Source of the DNA: Tardiphaga sp.
GTDB lineage: Bacteria > Pseudomonadota > Alphaproteobacteria > Rhizobiales > Xanthobacteraceae
DNA length: 5,679 bases
Direction of reading: 5' to 3'
Assembly (NCBI GenBank): GCA_028290765.1
Contig: JAQGJF010000616.1
Coordinates: forward strand, 1 to 5,679
A model generated the notes under the pieces. The model was given only the letters and a program-made list of their open reading frames with translations. It was not told the DNA's origin and did no database searches. Shown piece after piece: positions 1 through 5,407 of this stretch (the first letter of the stretch is position 1; each line of letters opens with the position of its first letter). Made by a program: the position numbers and the translations under genes.

Positions 1-945
1 TTCCAGGCCGTACACGCGCTGACGCATGAACTCCTTGTCTTCCCAGCCATTCTTGAAGATGTGCCAGAGCATGCCGTAGATCGTGGGAATATGCGTCCCG
101 GGTCGTACTCGCAAAAACTCGTTCGCATGCGCCGCGGTGCGCGTCAGCCGCGGATCGATGACGATCATGTTGGCGCGGTTGAGTTCCTTGCCCTCGAGAA
201 TGTGCTGCAACGAAACCGGATGCGCCTCGGCCGGGTTGCCGCCCATGATCATAATGGTCTTGGCGTTGCGAATATCGTTGTAGCTATTGGTCATCGCACC
301 ATAGCCCCAGGTATTGGCGACGCCGGTGACGGTGGTGGAATGGCAGATCCGCGCCTGGTGGTCGGAATTATTGGTGCCCCAGAACGCGGCCAGCTTGCGG
401 TTGAGATAGGCGGCCTCGTTGGTGAACTTGGCCGAGCCGAGCCAGTACACCGAGTCCGGTCCGGACTTGTCGCGGATTTGCAGCAGCCTGTCGCCGATCT
501 CGTCGATCGCCTGGTCCCAGGAAACCTTGGTCCATTGGCCGTTCACCAGCTTGACCGGATAGCGCAGCCGCCGCGTGCTGAGCACGTCGTCGCGGACTGC
601 GGCCCCCTTGCAGCAATGCGACCCGCGATTGATCGGGCTGTCATAGACCGGCTCCTGCCCGATCCACACACCGTTGGTGACCTTGCCGATCACCGAACAG
701 CCGACCGAACAATGGGTGCAGACATTCTTGTGCGTCGTGACCGTCGCGCCCGCCGGCGCAGGGGGACCGGCCTCGGCCTTGCGAATGGCGCCGAGCGGCA
801 GGCTGCCCAGCGCGGCCAGCGCGCCGCCGGCGAGGCCGGACTTGATCAGGAATGTGCGGCGGTCGGTACCACCGGCCGGCTCGCCGGCGATCTGGCGGGC
901 CAGAGTTCCACCGCTGCGCCGATGTTCCGATTTCCTGACCAGCAT
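1..945 (-). CDS. fdhA: Formate dehydrogenase alpha (catalytic) subunit, Tat-exported, Cys type; partial, C-terminus beyond the left edge
   Basis: This is the N-terminal 315 residues of a molybdopterin (bis-MGD) formate dehydrogenase, which oxidises formate to CO2 in the periplasm and passes electrons to an Fe-S beta subunit and a cytochrome b gamma subunit. Visible in the translation are a twin-arginine motif TDRRTFL at residues 27-33, a hydrophobic stretch at about 36-54 and a likely AEA cleavage site at 57-59. Cys76, Cys79, Cys83 and Cys111 form a CxxCxxxC...C [4Fe-4S] ligand set, followed by KGA at 113-115. The active-site stretch ARICHSTTV has Cys201 where selenocysteine occurs in many relatives, followed by NTWGYGAMTNSYND and GGNPAEAHP. 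These motifs resemble FdhA of the Shewanella/Campylobacter type more than E. coli FdnG. ATG at 945 is chosen because AGGAGAG lies five bases upstream and the Tat motif is well placed. Family members are usually about 950 residues, so roughly two thirds is missing. The family call is strong; the symbol is conventional. Confidence 0.93.
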   Translation of the reverse strand, partial: MLVRKSEHRRSGGTLARQIAGEPAGGTDRRTFLIKSGLAGGALAALGSLPLGAIRKAEAGPPAPAGATVTTHKNVCTHCSVGCSVIGKVTNGVWIGQEPVYDSPINRGSHCCKGAAVRDDVLSTRRLRYPVKLVNGQWTKVSWDQAIDEIGDRLLQIRDKSGPDSVYWLGSAKFTNEAAYLNRKLAAFWGTNNSDHQARICHSTTVTGVANTWGYGAMTNSYNDIRNAKTIMIMGGNPAEAHPVSLQHILEGKELNRANMIVIDPRLTRTAAHANEFLRVRPGTHIPTIYGMLWHIFKNGWEDKEFMRQRVYGLE

Positions 946-950
946 GCGCG

Positions 951-957
951 CTCTCCT
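951..957 (-). promoter_or_regulatory. Ribosome binding site of fdhA overlapping the upstream stop codon
   Basis: AGGAGAG sits five bases before the ATG at 945, and its first two bases are also the last two of the TAG stop (958-956) of the upstream small gene. The near-optimal match fixes the fdhA start. The overlap suggests translational coupling between the Tat-signal small protein and the alpha subunit; that coupling is inference. Confidence 0.8.
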
Positions 958-1165
958 ATCGTACAGGATAGCGGTTGACGCGGTAGAAATTCTCAACTTC
1001 CGCGGAATGGGCCTGATAGCGAGCCTTGCGCTTGTCGGGGCTGCCGGTCGGTGCCGCGGCGGCCGGCTCCTGGATCATCACGGCGGTGGCCGTCGTTGCG
1101 GCCGCCGCCAGAGCGGCTCGAAACAGATCGCGCCGGTGAAGCCTGGTGTCGAACTGCTTTCTCAT
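956..1165 (-). CDS. Small Tat-signal protein of the formate dehydrogenase region (TIGR02811-like)
   Basis: A 69-residue protein beginning MRKQFDTRLHRRDLF. It has a twin-arginine motif at residues 11-12, an Ala/Thr-rich hydrophobic segment at about 17-31 and a run of four Ala at 35-38 suited to signal peptide cleavage. This leaves a mature part of about 31 residues that ends KRKARYQ...VENFYRVNRYPVR. This matches what is known of the 'formate dehydrogenase region TAT target' family: about 65 residues, Tat signal, encoded just before the alpha subunit. Its role is not established; a chaperone-like or structural role in the exported complex is a guess. The gene lies ten bases upstream of fdhA, so they are almost certainly one operon. 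Start 1165 is chosen by family length and Tat motif position; the Shine-Dalgarno match there is weak (GGGACGGG, rather far upstream). In-frame starts further upstream would bury the Tat signal more than 20 residues inside. Confidence 0.85.
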   Translation of the reverse strand: MRKQFDTRLHRRDLFRAALAAAATTATAVMIQEPAAAAPTGSPDKRKARYQAHSAEVENFYRVNRYPVR

Positions 1166-1305
1166 CAAGGAACCCGTCCCGAGAAACAGATGCGACGATC
1201 GGATATCGATGCCGACAATCCGTCCCATAAAAGTACGACCATAATGTCCCGTTCGCAATACGCTTGAATGAATTAGGTATTTTTTGTCGTTTTCGCTCAA
1301 TTTTA

Positions 1306-1328
1306 GCGATCACCAAGTTGCGATCACC
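1306..1328. repeat. Direct repeat GCGATCACC x2 in the divergent promoter region
   Basis: The nine-base word GCGATCACC occurs at 1306-1314 and again at 1320-1328, an offset of 14 bases. A tandem pair between divergent genes could be a binding site for a regulator, but the offset is not a whole number of helical turns and the word is short, so chance is possible. Confidence 0.4.
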
Positions 1329-1350
1329 CGCACGGTGGACAGGCGGCCTG

Positions 1351-1372
1351 AATTCGATAATCTGGTCGAATT
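1351..1372. promoter_or_regulatory. Operator-like inverted repeat AATTCGA-N8-TCGAATT
   Basis: A perfect 7-base inverted repeat with an 8-base spacer (TAATCTGG), 22 bases overall, ends 48 bases before the ATG at 1421 and lies in the divergent region shared with the fdh operon. Arm length and spacing suit a dimeric helix-turn-helix repressor or activator. No regulator gene lies in the window, so its protein is unknown. Confidence 0.45.
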
Positions 1373-1420
1373 GCATCACGACGAATTACGGCAGACGAAA
1401 TACGACAAAGGAATTTTCCC

Positions 1421-1636
1421 ATGAGACGCATCGTTCTTCCGATGCTCGCGGTGGTTATCGCCGTTGCGGTGGCAGCCGTCTTTCTGCGAGCTCCGTCGAC
1501 CAGGGCCCACTTTGCAGCGGAGGCGTCGGCGATGATGCCGATTGCCGAGATGCACGCGAAACTCGATCCGGCAAAGCTTCCGGTCGAAGACTTCGAGGAT
1601 CAATCGCTGATCTTCCCGACGAAGCAAAAGGATTAG
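1421..1636 (+). CDS. Small exported or membrane-anchored protein of unknown function (71 aa)
   Basis: A 71-residue protein with a short basic start (MRR), one hydrophobic segment at about residues 4-22 and a mature tail rich in charged residues (EDFEDQSLIFP near the end). The hydrophobic segment is either an uncleaved membrane anchor or a signal peptide; the sequence TRA-H at residues 27-30 would be an acceptable cleavage site. The start is supported by AAAGGA at 1407-1412, eight bases upstream. It is transcribed away from the formate dehydrogenase operon and may share regulatory DNA with it. I do not recognise a characterised family. The good ribosome binding site and the signal-like organisation make it a believable gene; the function is unknown. 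Confidence 0.72.
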   Translation: MRRIVLPMLAVVIAVAVAAVFLRAPSTRAHFAAEASAMMPIAEMHAKLDPAKLPVEDFEDQSLIFPTKQKD

Positions 1637-1639
1637 GGC

Positions 1640-1662
1640 GCGGACGCGTTAGCGCGTACCGC
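1640..1662. terminator. Hairpin between convergent small genes, possible bidirectional terminator
   Basis: GCGG-ACGCG-TTAG-CGCGT-A-CCGC folds into a nine-base-pair stem with one bulged A and a four-base loop. It begins four bases after the stop of the plus-strand gene at 1636 and ends before the stop of the minus-strand gene at 1677, so its placement suits both. There is no T-run on either side, so it may not act as a classical intrinsic terminator; it may instead protect mRNA 3' ends. Confidence 0.5.
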
Positions 1663-1676
1663 TCATCCGAACGAGG

Positions 1677-1826
1677 CTACAGGGTCCGTGCGGGCGCGTC
1701 CTGTTGCGCGCCGGCGGAGCCCTTTTCAGTCGGAAATATGCTCTCGTAGAGAGCGCGGGCCTCTTGAATCAGGCGGCCTTCATCGCGTTCGGGATCCCGC
1801 TTCGGGAATTGTACGACTTCGCCCAT
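1677..1826 (-). CDS. Small hypothetical protein (49 aa) with its own sigma-54-type promoter
   Basis: An ATG at 1826 opens a 49-residue frame starting MGEVVQFPKRDPERDEGRL and ending at TAG 1679-1677. The protein is charged and hydrophilic, with a likely helix around residues 16-30 (EGRLIQEARALYESI) and a low-complexity Gly/Ala tail. There is no signal peptide or membrane segment, so it should be cytosolic. GGAG lies five bases before the start. A strong -24/-12 element at 1865-1881 would place transcription start about 28 bases before the ATG. I recall similar short MGEVVQFPKR-type proteins in Bradyrhizobium relatives, but this is memory, not a search, and no function is known. The gene faces the 71-residue gene across a hairpin. 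A longer minus-strand frame overlapping its start is less convincing. Confidence 0.7.
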   Translation of the reverse strand: MGEVVQFPKRDPERDEGRLIQEARALYESIFPTEKGSAGAQQDAPARTL

Positions 1827-1864
1827 TTGATCTCCAAGGCAGCCACGTCCGGCGAAAATAAGAA

Positions 1865-1881
1865 TGCGAATATCGTGCCAA
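1865..1881 (-). promoter_or_regulatory. Sigma-54 (RpoN) -24/-12 promoter
   Basis: On the minus strand the sequence reads TTGGCACGATATTCGCA. It has GG at 1879-1878 and GC at 1867-1866 with exactly ten bases between, and the full TGGCACG block of the RpoN consensus; only the second base of the TTGC block differs (TCGC). The inferred start point is about 1854, giving a 28-base leader with a Shine-Dalgarno site before the ATG at 1826. Transcription would need a bacterial enhancer-binding protein. Confidence 0.72.
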
Positions 1882-1941
1882 TCGTGTCTGCCTTGAGGGC
1901 TGCTTTGGATGCTACTGGCAGTTTTCGGACCTCGCGCGATG

Positions 1942-1957
1942 CCCGACTTAAGTCGGG
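1942..1957. promoter_or_regulatory. Perfect 16-base palindrome, candidate upstream activator site
   Basis: CCCGACTTAAGTCGGG is a perfect palindrome whose centre is about 95 bases upstream of the start point inferred for the sigma-54 promoter, a usual distance for an enhancer-binding protein. It does not match the NifA (TGT-N10-ACA) or NtrC consensus. As RNA it could also form a six-pair hairpin with a TTAA loop about 90 bases beyond the original end of the GGDEF-EAL gene, but no T-run follows, so a terminator is less likely. Confidence 0.45.
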
Positions 1958-2047
1958 AATGCTCACCAAAACAGACTCCGCCGAACTCTCTGAATTTATG
2001 GGTAGCCTCCTGGCTTTGGCGTCAGGCCCGGCCCCCTTCGGCACCGT

Positions 2048-2230
2048 TCACCCCGTCGACTTCGCGAGCTCTGCTTGCCCAACCGGCAACTCAGAATCGG
2101 CGTTCGACGCCGGCTGCAGCGGCGGAGAGAGATGGAGCGGCCGCAGCAGTTCGGCCATCCGCTCCGGCAGCACCGGTTGGCTCAGCAGGAACCCCTGCAT
2201 ATCAACGCAGGCGAGATCGCGCAGGAAAGA
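2048..2230 (-). pseudogene. Detached C-terminal tail of the EAL domain, after an in-frame stop
   Basis: After the TAA at 2233-2231 the same frame continues for 60 sense codons to TGA at 2050-2048. The translation begins SFLRDLACVDMQGFLLSQPV, which is the expected continuation of an EAL domain after EGVETTEQ. The Gln of MQGF matches the conserved QGY/QGF active-site position of EAL phosphodiesterases. The remainder is a short Pro-rich tail. There is no good internal start, so this stretch is probably untranslated. A single change of a sense codon (CAA Gln, or TTA Leu) to TAA would explain it; a sequencing error cannot be excluded. Confidence 0.8.
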
Positions 2231-5074
2231 TTACTGTTCGGTGGTCTCCACCCCTTCGGCGACGATGGTCATACCCAGCGCCTTGCCCATGCTGATGATC
2301 GCCTGGGCAATGGCCTGGTCCTCGTTGTCGTCGGGCAGGTTGCGGACGAAGGAGCGATCGATCTTGATGGTGTCGATCGGGAATTGCTTCATCAGCGACA
2401 TCGACGAATAGCCGGTGCCGAAATCGTCGATCGCCAGGCGAATGCCGCGGCTCTGGATCGCGGTCAGGATCTTGATGGCCCGCGCGACGTTCTGCATCAC
2501 CATGCTCTCGGTGACCTCGAGCTGCAGCAGGGTCGGGGACATGCCGCATGAGGCCAGCGCGTCGTCGATGTCGTGCAGCAGGCTTTCGTCGACGAATTGC
2601 CGCGGCGAAATATTGACCGCCATCGAGACCGGCCGCAACCCCCGGCGCTGCCACGCCATGTTCTGGGCGCAGGCCTGTTTCAACACCCAGCGGCCGATCG
2701 GCACGATCAGCCCGGTTTCTTCGGCCAGCGGGATGAACTGCATCGGCGGCAGCAGGCCGAGCTCGGGATGGGCCCAGCGCAACAGCGCCTCGACGCCGGT
2801 AATCTGTCGCGTCGCCAGGTCCACCTTGGGCTGGTAGTGCAGCGAAAACTCGTCGCGCTCCAGCGCGTGGCGCAGGCCGGTTTCCAGCTTCAGGCGTTCG
2901 ATCGATTGGGTCTTGGTCGCCTTGGTGAAGAAGCGGAAGGCGTTCTTGCCGTCTTCCTTGGCGAGATACATCGCCATGTCGGCGTTTTTCGTCAGCGTCT
3001 GCACATCCGTGCCGTCGTCGGGGAACGTGGCGATGCCGATGCTGGCGGTGGTACGGCATTCATGGCCGGCCAGTTGCAACGGCTGGCTCAGCACCGCCAA
3101 CAGCGTGCGCGCGACGCCTTCGACGGCGGGCTTCTCTTCGGCGTTTTCGATGATCACGACGAATTCATCACCGCCGAGCCGCGCCACCACGTCGCCAGAC
3201 CGCAGGCTTTGCCGCAGCCTGGCCGCGGTTTCGACCAGCAGGCCGTCGCCGGCCTCATGGCCCAGCGAGTCATTGATGACCTTGAAGCGGTCCAGGTCGA
3301 TGAACAGCACCGAGAATCGCCGCCGGCTGCGCCGCGCGTCGTCGATCGAGAACTGCAGCAATTGGTTGAAGGTCTCGCGATTGGGCAGGCCGGTCAGGCT
3401 GTCATGCGAGGCAAGGTATTCGATGCGCTCGTCCGCCTTGGTTTTCTCCTCCGCACGGTCGAAATTGCCGAGCGCGAATGAAATATTGTCGGCGAGGCGC
3501 CGTAGCAGCTCGATCAGTTCGATGCTGAAGGCATTGAGATCGCCGGAGAGGAACAACAGGACGCCGATGGCCTTGCCGTCCTTTTGCAGCGGCAATGCGG
3601 CTCCCGACCGCGTCCCGCTCTCCCGGGCGACATTGCTGAAATGCTCGTTGCCGTTGAAGTCGGCCCGATAATTGTTGCTGATGCACGGACGTCCGGTCCG
3701 GAACGCCGTCCCCGAGATGCCGCGTCCCTCGGGAAGCGAGGCATCGGTCGACATTCGCATGGTTCTCGCGCGCTCCCGGTCGGGCCCGGCCGAGGCCGCC
3801 GTTTCGAGAAATTGGCCGTCGGGCCGCAGGAGAGCGATGACGGTCGAGGTGAAATTGCCGCCAACGACCGCGGCCTCGCATACCAGTTCGAACAGTTCGG
3901 CCCGCGTCTCGGCCCGCATGATCGCTTCGTTGGTCGCGCCGAGCGCTTCGAACATCCGTGTCAGGCGATCCTTTTGCTTCTCGGCTATTGCCCTTTGTTC
4001 CGCGCGATCGAAATTATCGACGGCAAACGAGACGTTTTCCGCCATCCGCGCCAGCAGCGCGATGATTTCGTCATCCGCGGCCCAGGATTTCCCGATAAAG
4101 GACATCAGGACGCCGATGCTCTTGCCGGCCTTGGTCAGCGGCAGCGCCACGCAGGCGACGACGCCGGTCTCGCGGCCGGCCTGCTGCCAGGGCCGTCCCG
4201 CCGACGAGTTCTGGATGTCGTCATTGATGCAGGGCTTTTGGGTCCGGAAGGCCCTGCCGCAAACGCCGGTGCCATAGATATTGTCCGGATCGATCGAAAA
4301 TCGCGTCCGCGCGATCAGCTCGGCGATATCGCCGGTCCCGGCGACCGGTTTCAACCAGGTCGACTCCGGCTCGACAAGGAGCACCACACTGCCCAGGGAT
4401 TTCCCGGCGTTCACGGACGCATCGCAGACGAGCTGGTAGAGTTCCTGCTCGGTCTTGGCGCGCAGGATCGCTTCGTTGGTCGCGCTGATGGCGCCGAACA
4501 TGCGGTTCAGCCTTCGCATCGCCGTCTCGCCGGCCTTGCGCTCGGCCTCGCGATCGAAATTGTCGAGCGCGAACGAAATGTTGGTCGACATGCGCGTCAG
4601 CAGCGAGACGGTTTGGTCGTCCAGTGAACCCGCGTCGCGCAGATAGACCAGGAGTACGCCGACGCTCTGGCCGTCGCGAAGCAGCGGCAATGCGGCGGCG
4701 GCGCCGATGTGCCGTTCCGCAACGCTTTTGCGCCAGGCGCGCGAACGCTCGTCGTTGAGAAAGTCGTTGCTGATGCAGGGCGCGCGGTCGCGGAATGCGA
4801 TGCCGCACAGGCCCATGCCCTCGGGCTTGTCGCCATCCACCGAGATGTTGATCGCGCGCAGCCGATCCTTGTTCTCGCCGGCACCGGCGACCATTTCGAG
4901 ATTGGTGGTTCCGGGCTGCAGCAGCAGGATCGCCGTCAGCAGGAAATCCCGGCTGGAAAGCGCGGCATCGCAAACCTGCTGGAACAGCTGGTCGGGGGAT
5001 TTGGAGTACAGAATCGCTTCGTTGGTCGCGCTCAACGCGGCAAACATACGCGCGATGTTCGTCTCCAAAAGCAT
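2231..5074 (-). CDS. Triple-GAF diguanylate cyclase with truncated EAL domain
   Basis: A 947-residue cytosolic cyclic-di-GMP signalling protein with no membrane segment. Three GAF sensor domains (about 26-172, 207-353 and 389-535) are joined by helical, charged linkers. Each repeat starts RMFxAxxATNEAI (residues 9, 191, 373) and carries a PCI cysteine (100, 282, 464). The GGDEF domain (about 550-712) has an intact GGDEF at 634-638 and an RxxD inhibitory site at 625-628, so cyclase activity with product inhibition is expected. The EAL domain starts at about 726 and keeps EAL (762-764), Asn821, Glu853, DDFGTG (883-888), Lys904 and EGVE (940-943), but ends at Gln947, losing about 30 domain residues including the QGF motif. 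Phosphodiesterase activity is therefore doubtful. Start ATG 5074 is preferred (GGGGA four bases upstream); an in-frame TTG at 5101 would add nine residues. The domain calls are firm; the ligands of the GAF domains are unknown. Confidence 0.92.
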   Translation of the reverse strand: MLLETNIARMFAALSATNEAILYSKSPDQLFQQVCDAALSSRDFLLTAILLLQPGTTNLEMVAGAGENKDRLRAINISVDGDKPEGMGLCGIAFRDRAPCISNDFLNDERSRAWRKSVAERHIGAAAALPLLRDGQSVGVLLVYLRDAGSLDDQTVSLLTRMSTNISFALDNFDREAERKAGETAMRRLNRMFGAISATNEAILRAKTEQELYQLVCDASVNAGKSLGSVVLLVEPESTWLKPVAGTGDIAELIARTRFSIDPDNIYGTGVCGRAFRTQKPCINDDIQNSSAGRPWQQAGRETGVVACVALPLTKAGKSIGVLMSFIGKSWAADDEIIALLARMAENVSFAVDNFDRAEQRAIAEKQKDRLTRMFEALGATNEAIMRAETRAELFELVCEAAVVGGNFTSTVIALLRPDGQFLETAASAGPDRERARTMRMSTDASLPEGRGISGTAFRTGRPCISNNYRADFNGNEHFSNVARESGTRSGAALPLQKDGKAIGVLLFLSGDLNAFSIELIELLRRLADNISFALGNFDRAEEKTKADERIEYLASHDSLTGLPNRETFNQLLQFSIDDARRSRRRFSVLFIDLDRFKVINDSLGHEAGDGLLVETAARLRQSLRSGDVVARLGGDEFVVIIENAEEKPAVEGVARTLLAVLSQPLQLAGHECRTTASIGIATFPDDGTDVQTLTKNADMAMYLAKEDGKNAFRFFTKATKTQSIERLKLETGLRHALERDEFSLHYQPKVDLATRQITGVEALLRWAHPELGLLPPMQFIPLAEETGLIVPIGRWVLKQACAQNMAWQRRGLRPVSMAVNISPRQFVDESLLHDIDDALASCGMSPTLLQLEVTESMVMQNVARAIKILTAIQSRGIRLAIDDFGTGYSSMSLMKQFPIDTIKIDRSFVRNLPDDNEDQAIAQAIISMGKALGMTIVAEGVETTEQ

Positions 5075-5090
5075 TGAGTCCCCAAAAAAA

Positions 5091-5133
5091 GCGGTCGGCA
5101 ATCAGGCTTAGCCTGCGCGGTCGGCGCCTAAGC
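5091..5133 (-). repeat. Leader of the GGDEF gene with direct repeats and competing hairpins
   Basis: The nine-base word GCCGACCGC (minus strand) occurs twice, at 5125-5117 and 5099-5091. One hairpin can form at 5106-5133 (GCTTAG/CTAAGC plus an inner GCGC/GCGC stem, three-base bulge, five-base loop). A second, overlapping one is CAGGC-TTA-GCCTG at 5103-5115. They cannot form together. Seven T follow (5090-5084) directly before the GGGGA ribosome binding site. If transcribed, this could be an attenuator-like leader; that is inference. Confidence 0.4.
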
Positions 5134-5194
5134 GGCGGTTATGAACCAGGGTAAACGAAAGCTGAATCGGCCGTAAGAATAACAACGCGCTAAA

Positions 5195-5225
5195 GACGCC
5201 GGCGAGGGGCGGAGTTCGCCGGGTC
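5195..5225. repeat. GC-rich hairpin in the divergent intergenic region
   Basis: GAC-G-CCGGCG, a 12-base loop, then CGCCGGGTC forms nine base pairs with one bulged G. No T-run follows on the plus strand and only TTT on the minus strand, so it is not a clear terminator. It could be part of an untranslated leader or a protein binding site. Confidence 0.4.
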
Positions 5226-5407
5226 CAGTCGCGCGTCGAGCCTTGTCGATGCGCATCGGGGCCGTCGCGGCAACGCAGCGTGGCTAAGCTCTTCACGTTC
5301 CGGAGTCCGGCGACCAACTGCGCGTTCTTTGCGGGTTCGGCATCGGTTACCTACCCACCCGGGCGTTGCCGTGATAGTTTTTGATGCAACCTCTGTGAGA
5401 AACCAGC

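Larger units (their letters stand above)
1166..1420. other. Divergent intergenic region between the fdh operon and a small exported protein gene
   Basis: These 255 bases separate the minus-strand formate dehydrogenase operon from the plus-strand gene at 1421 and must hold both promoters. No convincing FNR/FixK-type box (TTGAT-N4-ATCAA) was seen. A weak sigma-70-like pair can be drawn on the minus strand (TTGCGA, 17 bases, TACTTT at about 1258-1230), but it matches consensus poorly. The region is AT-richer than the genes around it between about 1255 and 1315. It contains an inverted repeat at 1351-1372 and a short direct repeat at 1306-1328, listed separately. Confidence 0.6.
5075..5407. other. 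Divergent intergenic region between two GAF-domain genes
   Basis: These 333 bases lie between the GGDEF gene (minus) and the GAF gene (plus) and should hold both promoters. I found no strong sigma-70 or sigma-54 match and no believable coding frame; the frames present start at TTG without a ribosome binding site. What can be seen are hairpins and repeats at 5091-5133, a hairpin at 5195-5225, and a loose inverted repeat GTTGC...GCAAC at 5365-5390 just before the plus-strand gene. Confidence 0.55.

Noticed and set aside
61..978. 305-codon open frame on the plus strand
   Set aside because: It lies antisense to fdhA, whose translation has clear family motifs throughout; the plus frame has no recognisable domain and is a high-GC shadow.
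1166..1420. FNR/FixK box controlling the formate dehydrogenase operon
   Set aside because: I looked for TTGAT-N4-ATCAA with allowance for one mismatch per arm and saw none in this region.
1834..1908. Inverted repeat CCAAGGCAGCC ... GGCTGCTTTGG
   Set aside because: Ten of eleven bases pair but the loop is over 50 bases and it straddles the sigma-54 promoter; a chance match is likely.
1769..2044. 91-codon minus-strand frame starting at GTG
   Set aside because: It overlaps the first 58 bases of the 49-residue gene in another frame, lacks a ribosome binding site and would be cut by the sigma-54 promoter and its start point.
2231..2240. Frameshift as the cause of the EAL truncation
   Set aside because: The sequence after TAA continues the EAL domain in the same frame, so the lesion is a nonsense codon and not an insertion or deletion.
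1704..2411. 235-codon plus-strand frame
   Set aside because: It spans the minus-strand small gene, its promoter region and the EAL end; it has no domain signature.
3584..4627. 347-codon open frame on the plus strand
   Set aside because: Antisense to the GAF domains of the cyclase gene; its Arg/Gly/Asp-rich product has no recognisable fold.
5108..5317. 69-codon minus-strand frame upstream of the cyclase gene
   Set aside because: It starts at TTG without a ribosome binding site and covers the hairpins of the intergenic region.
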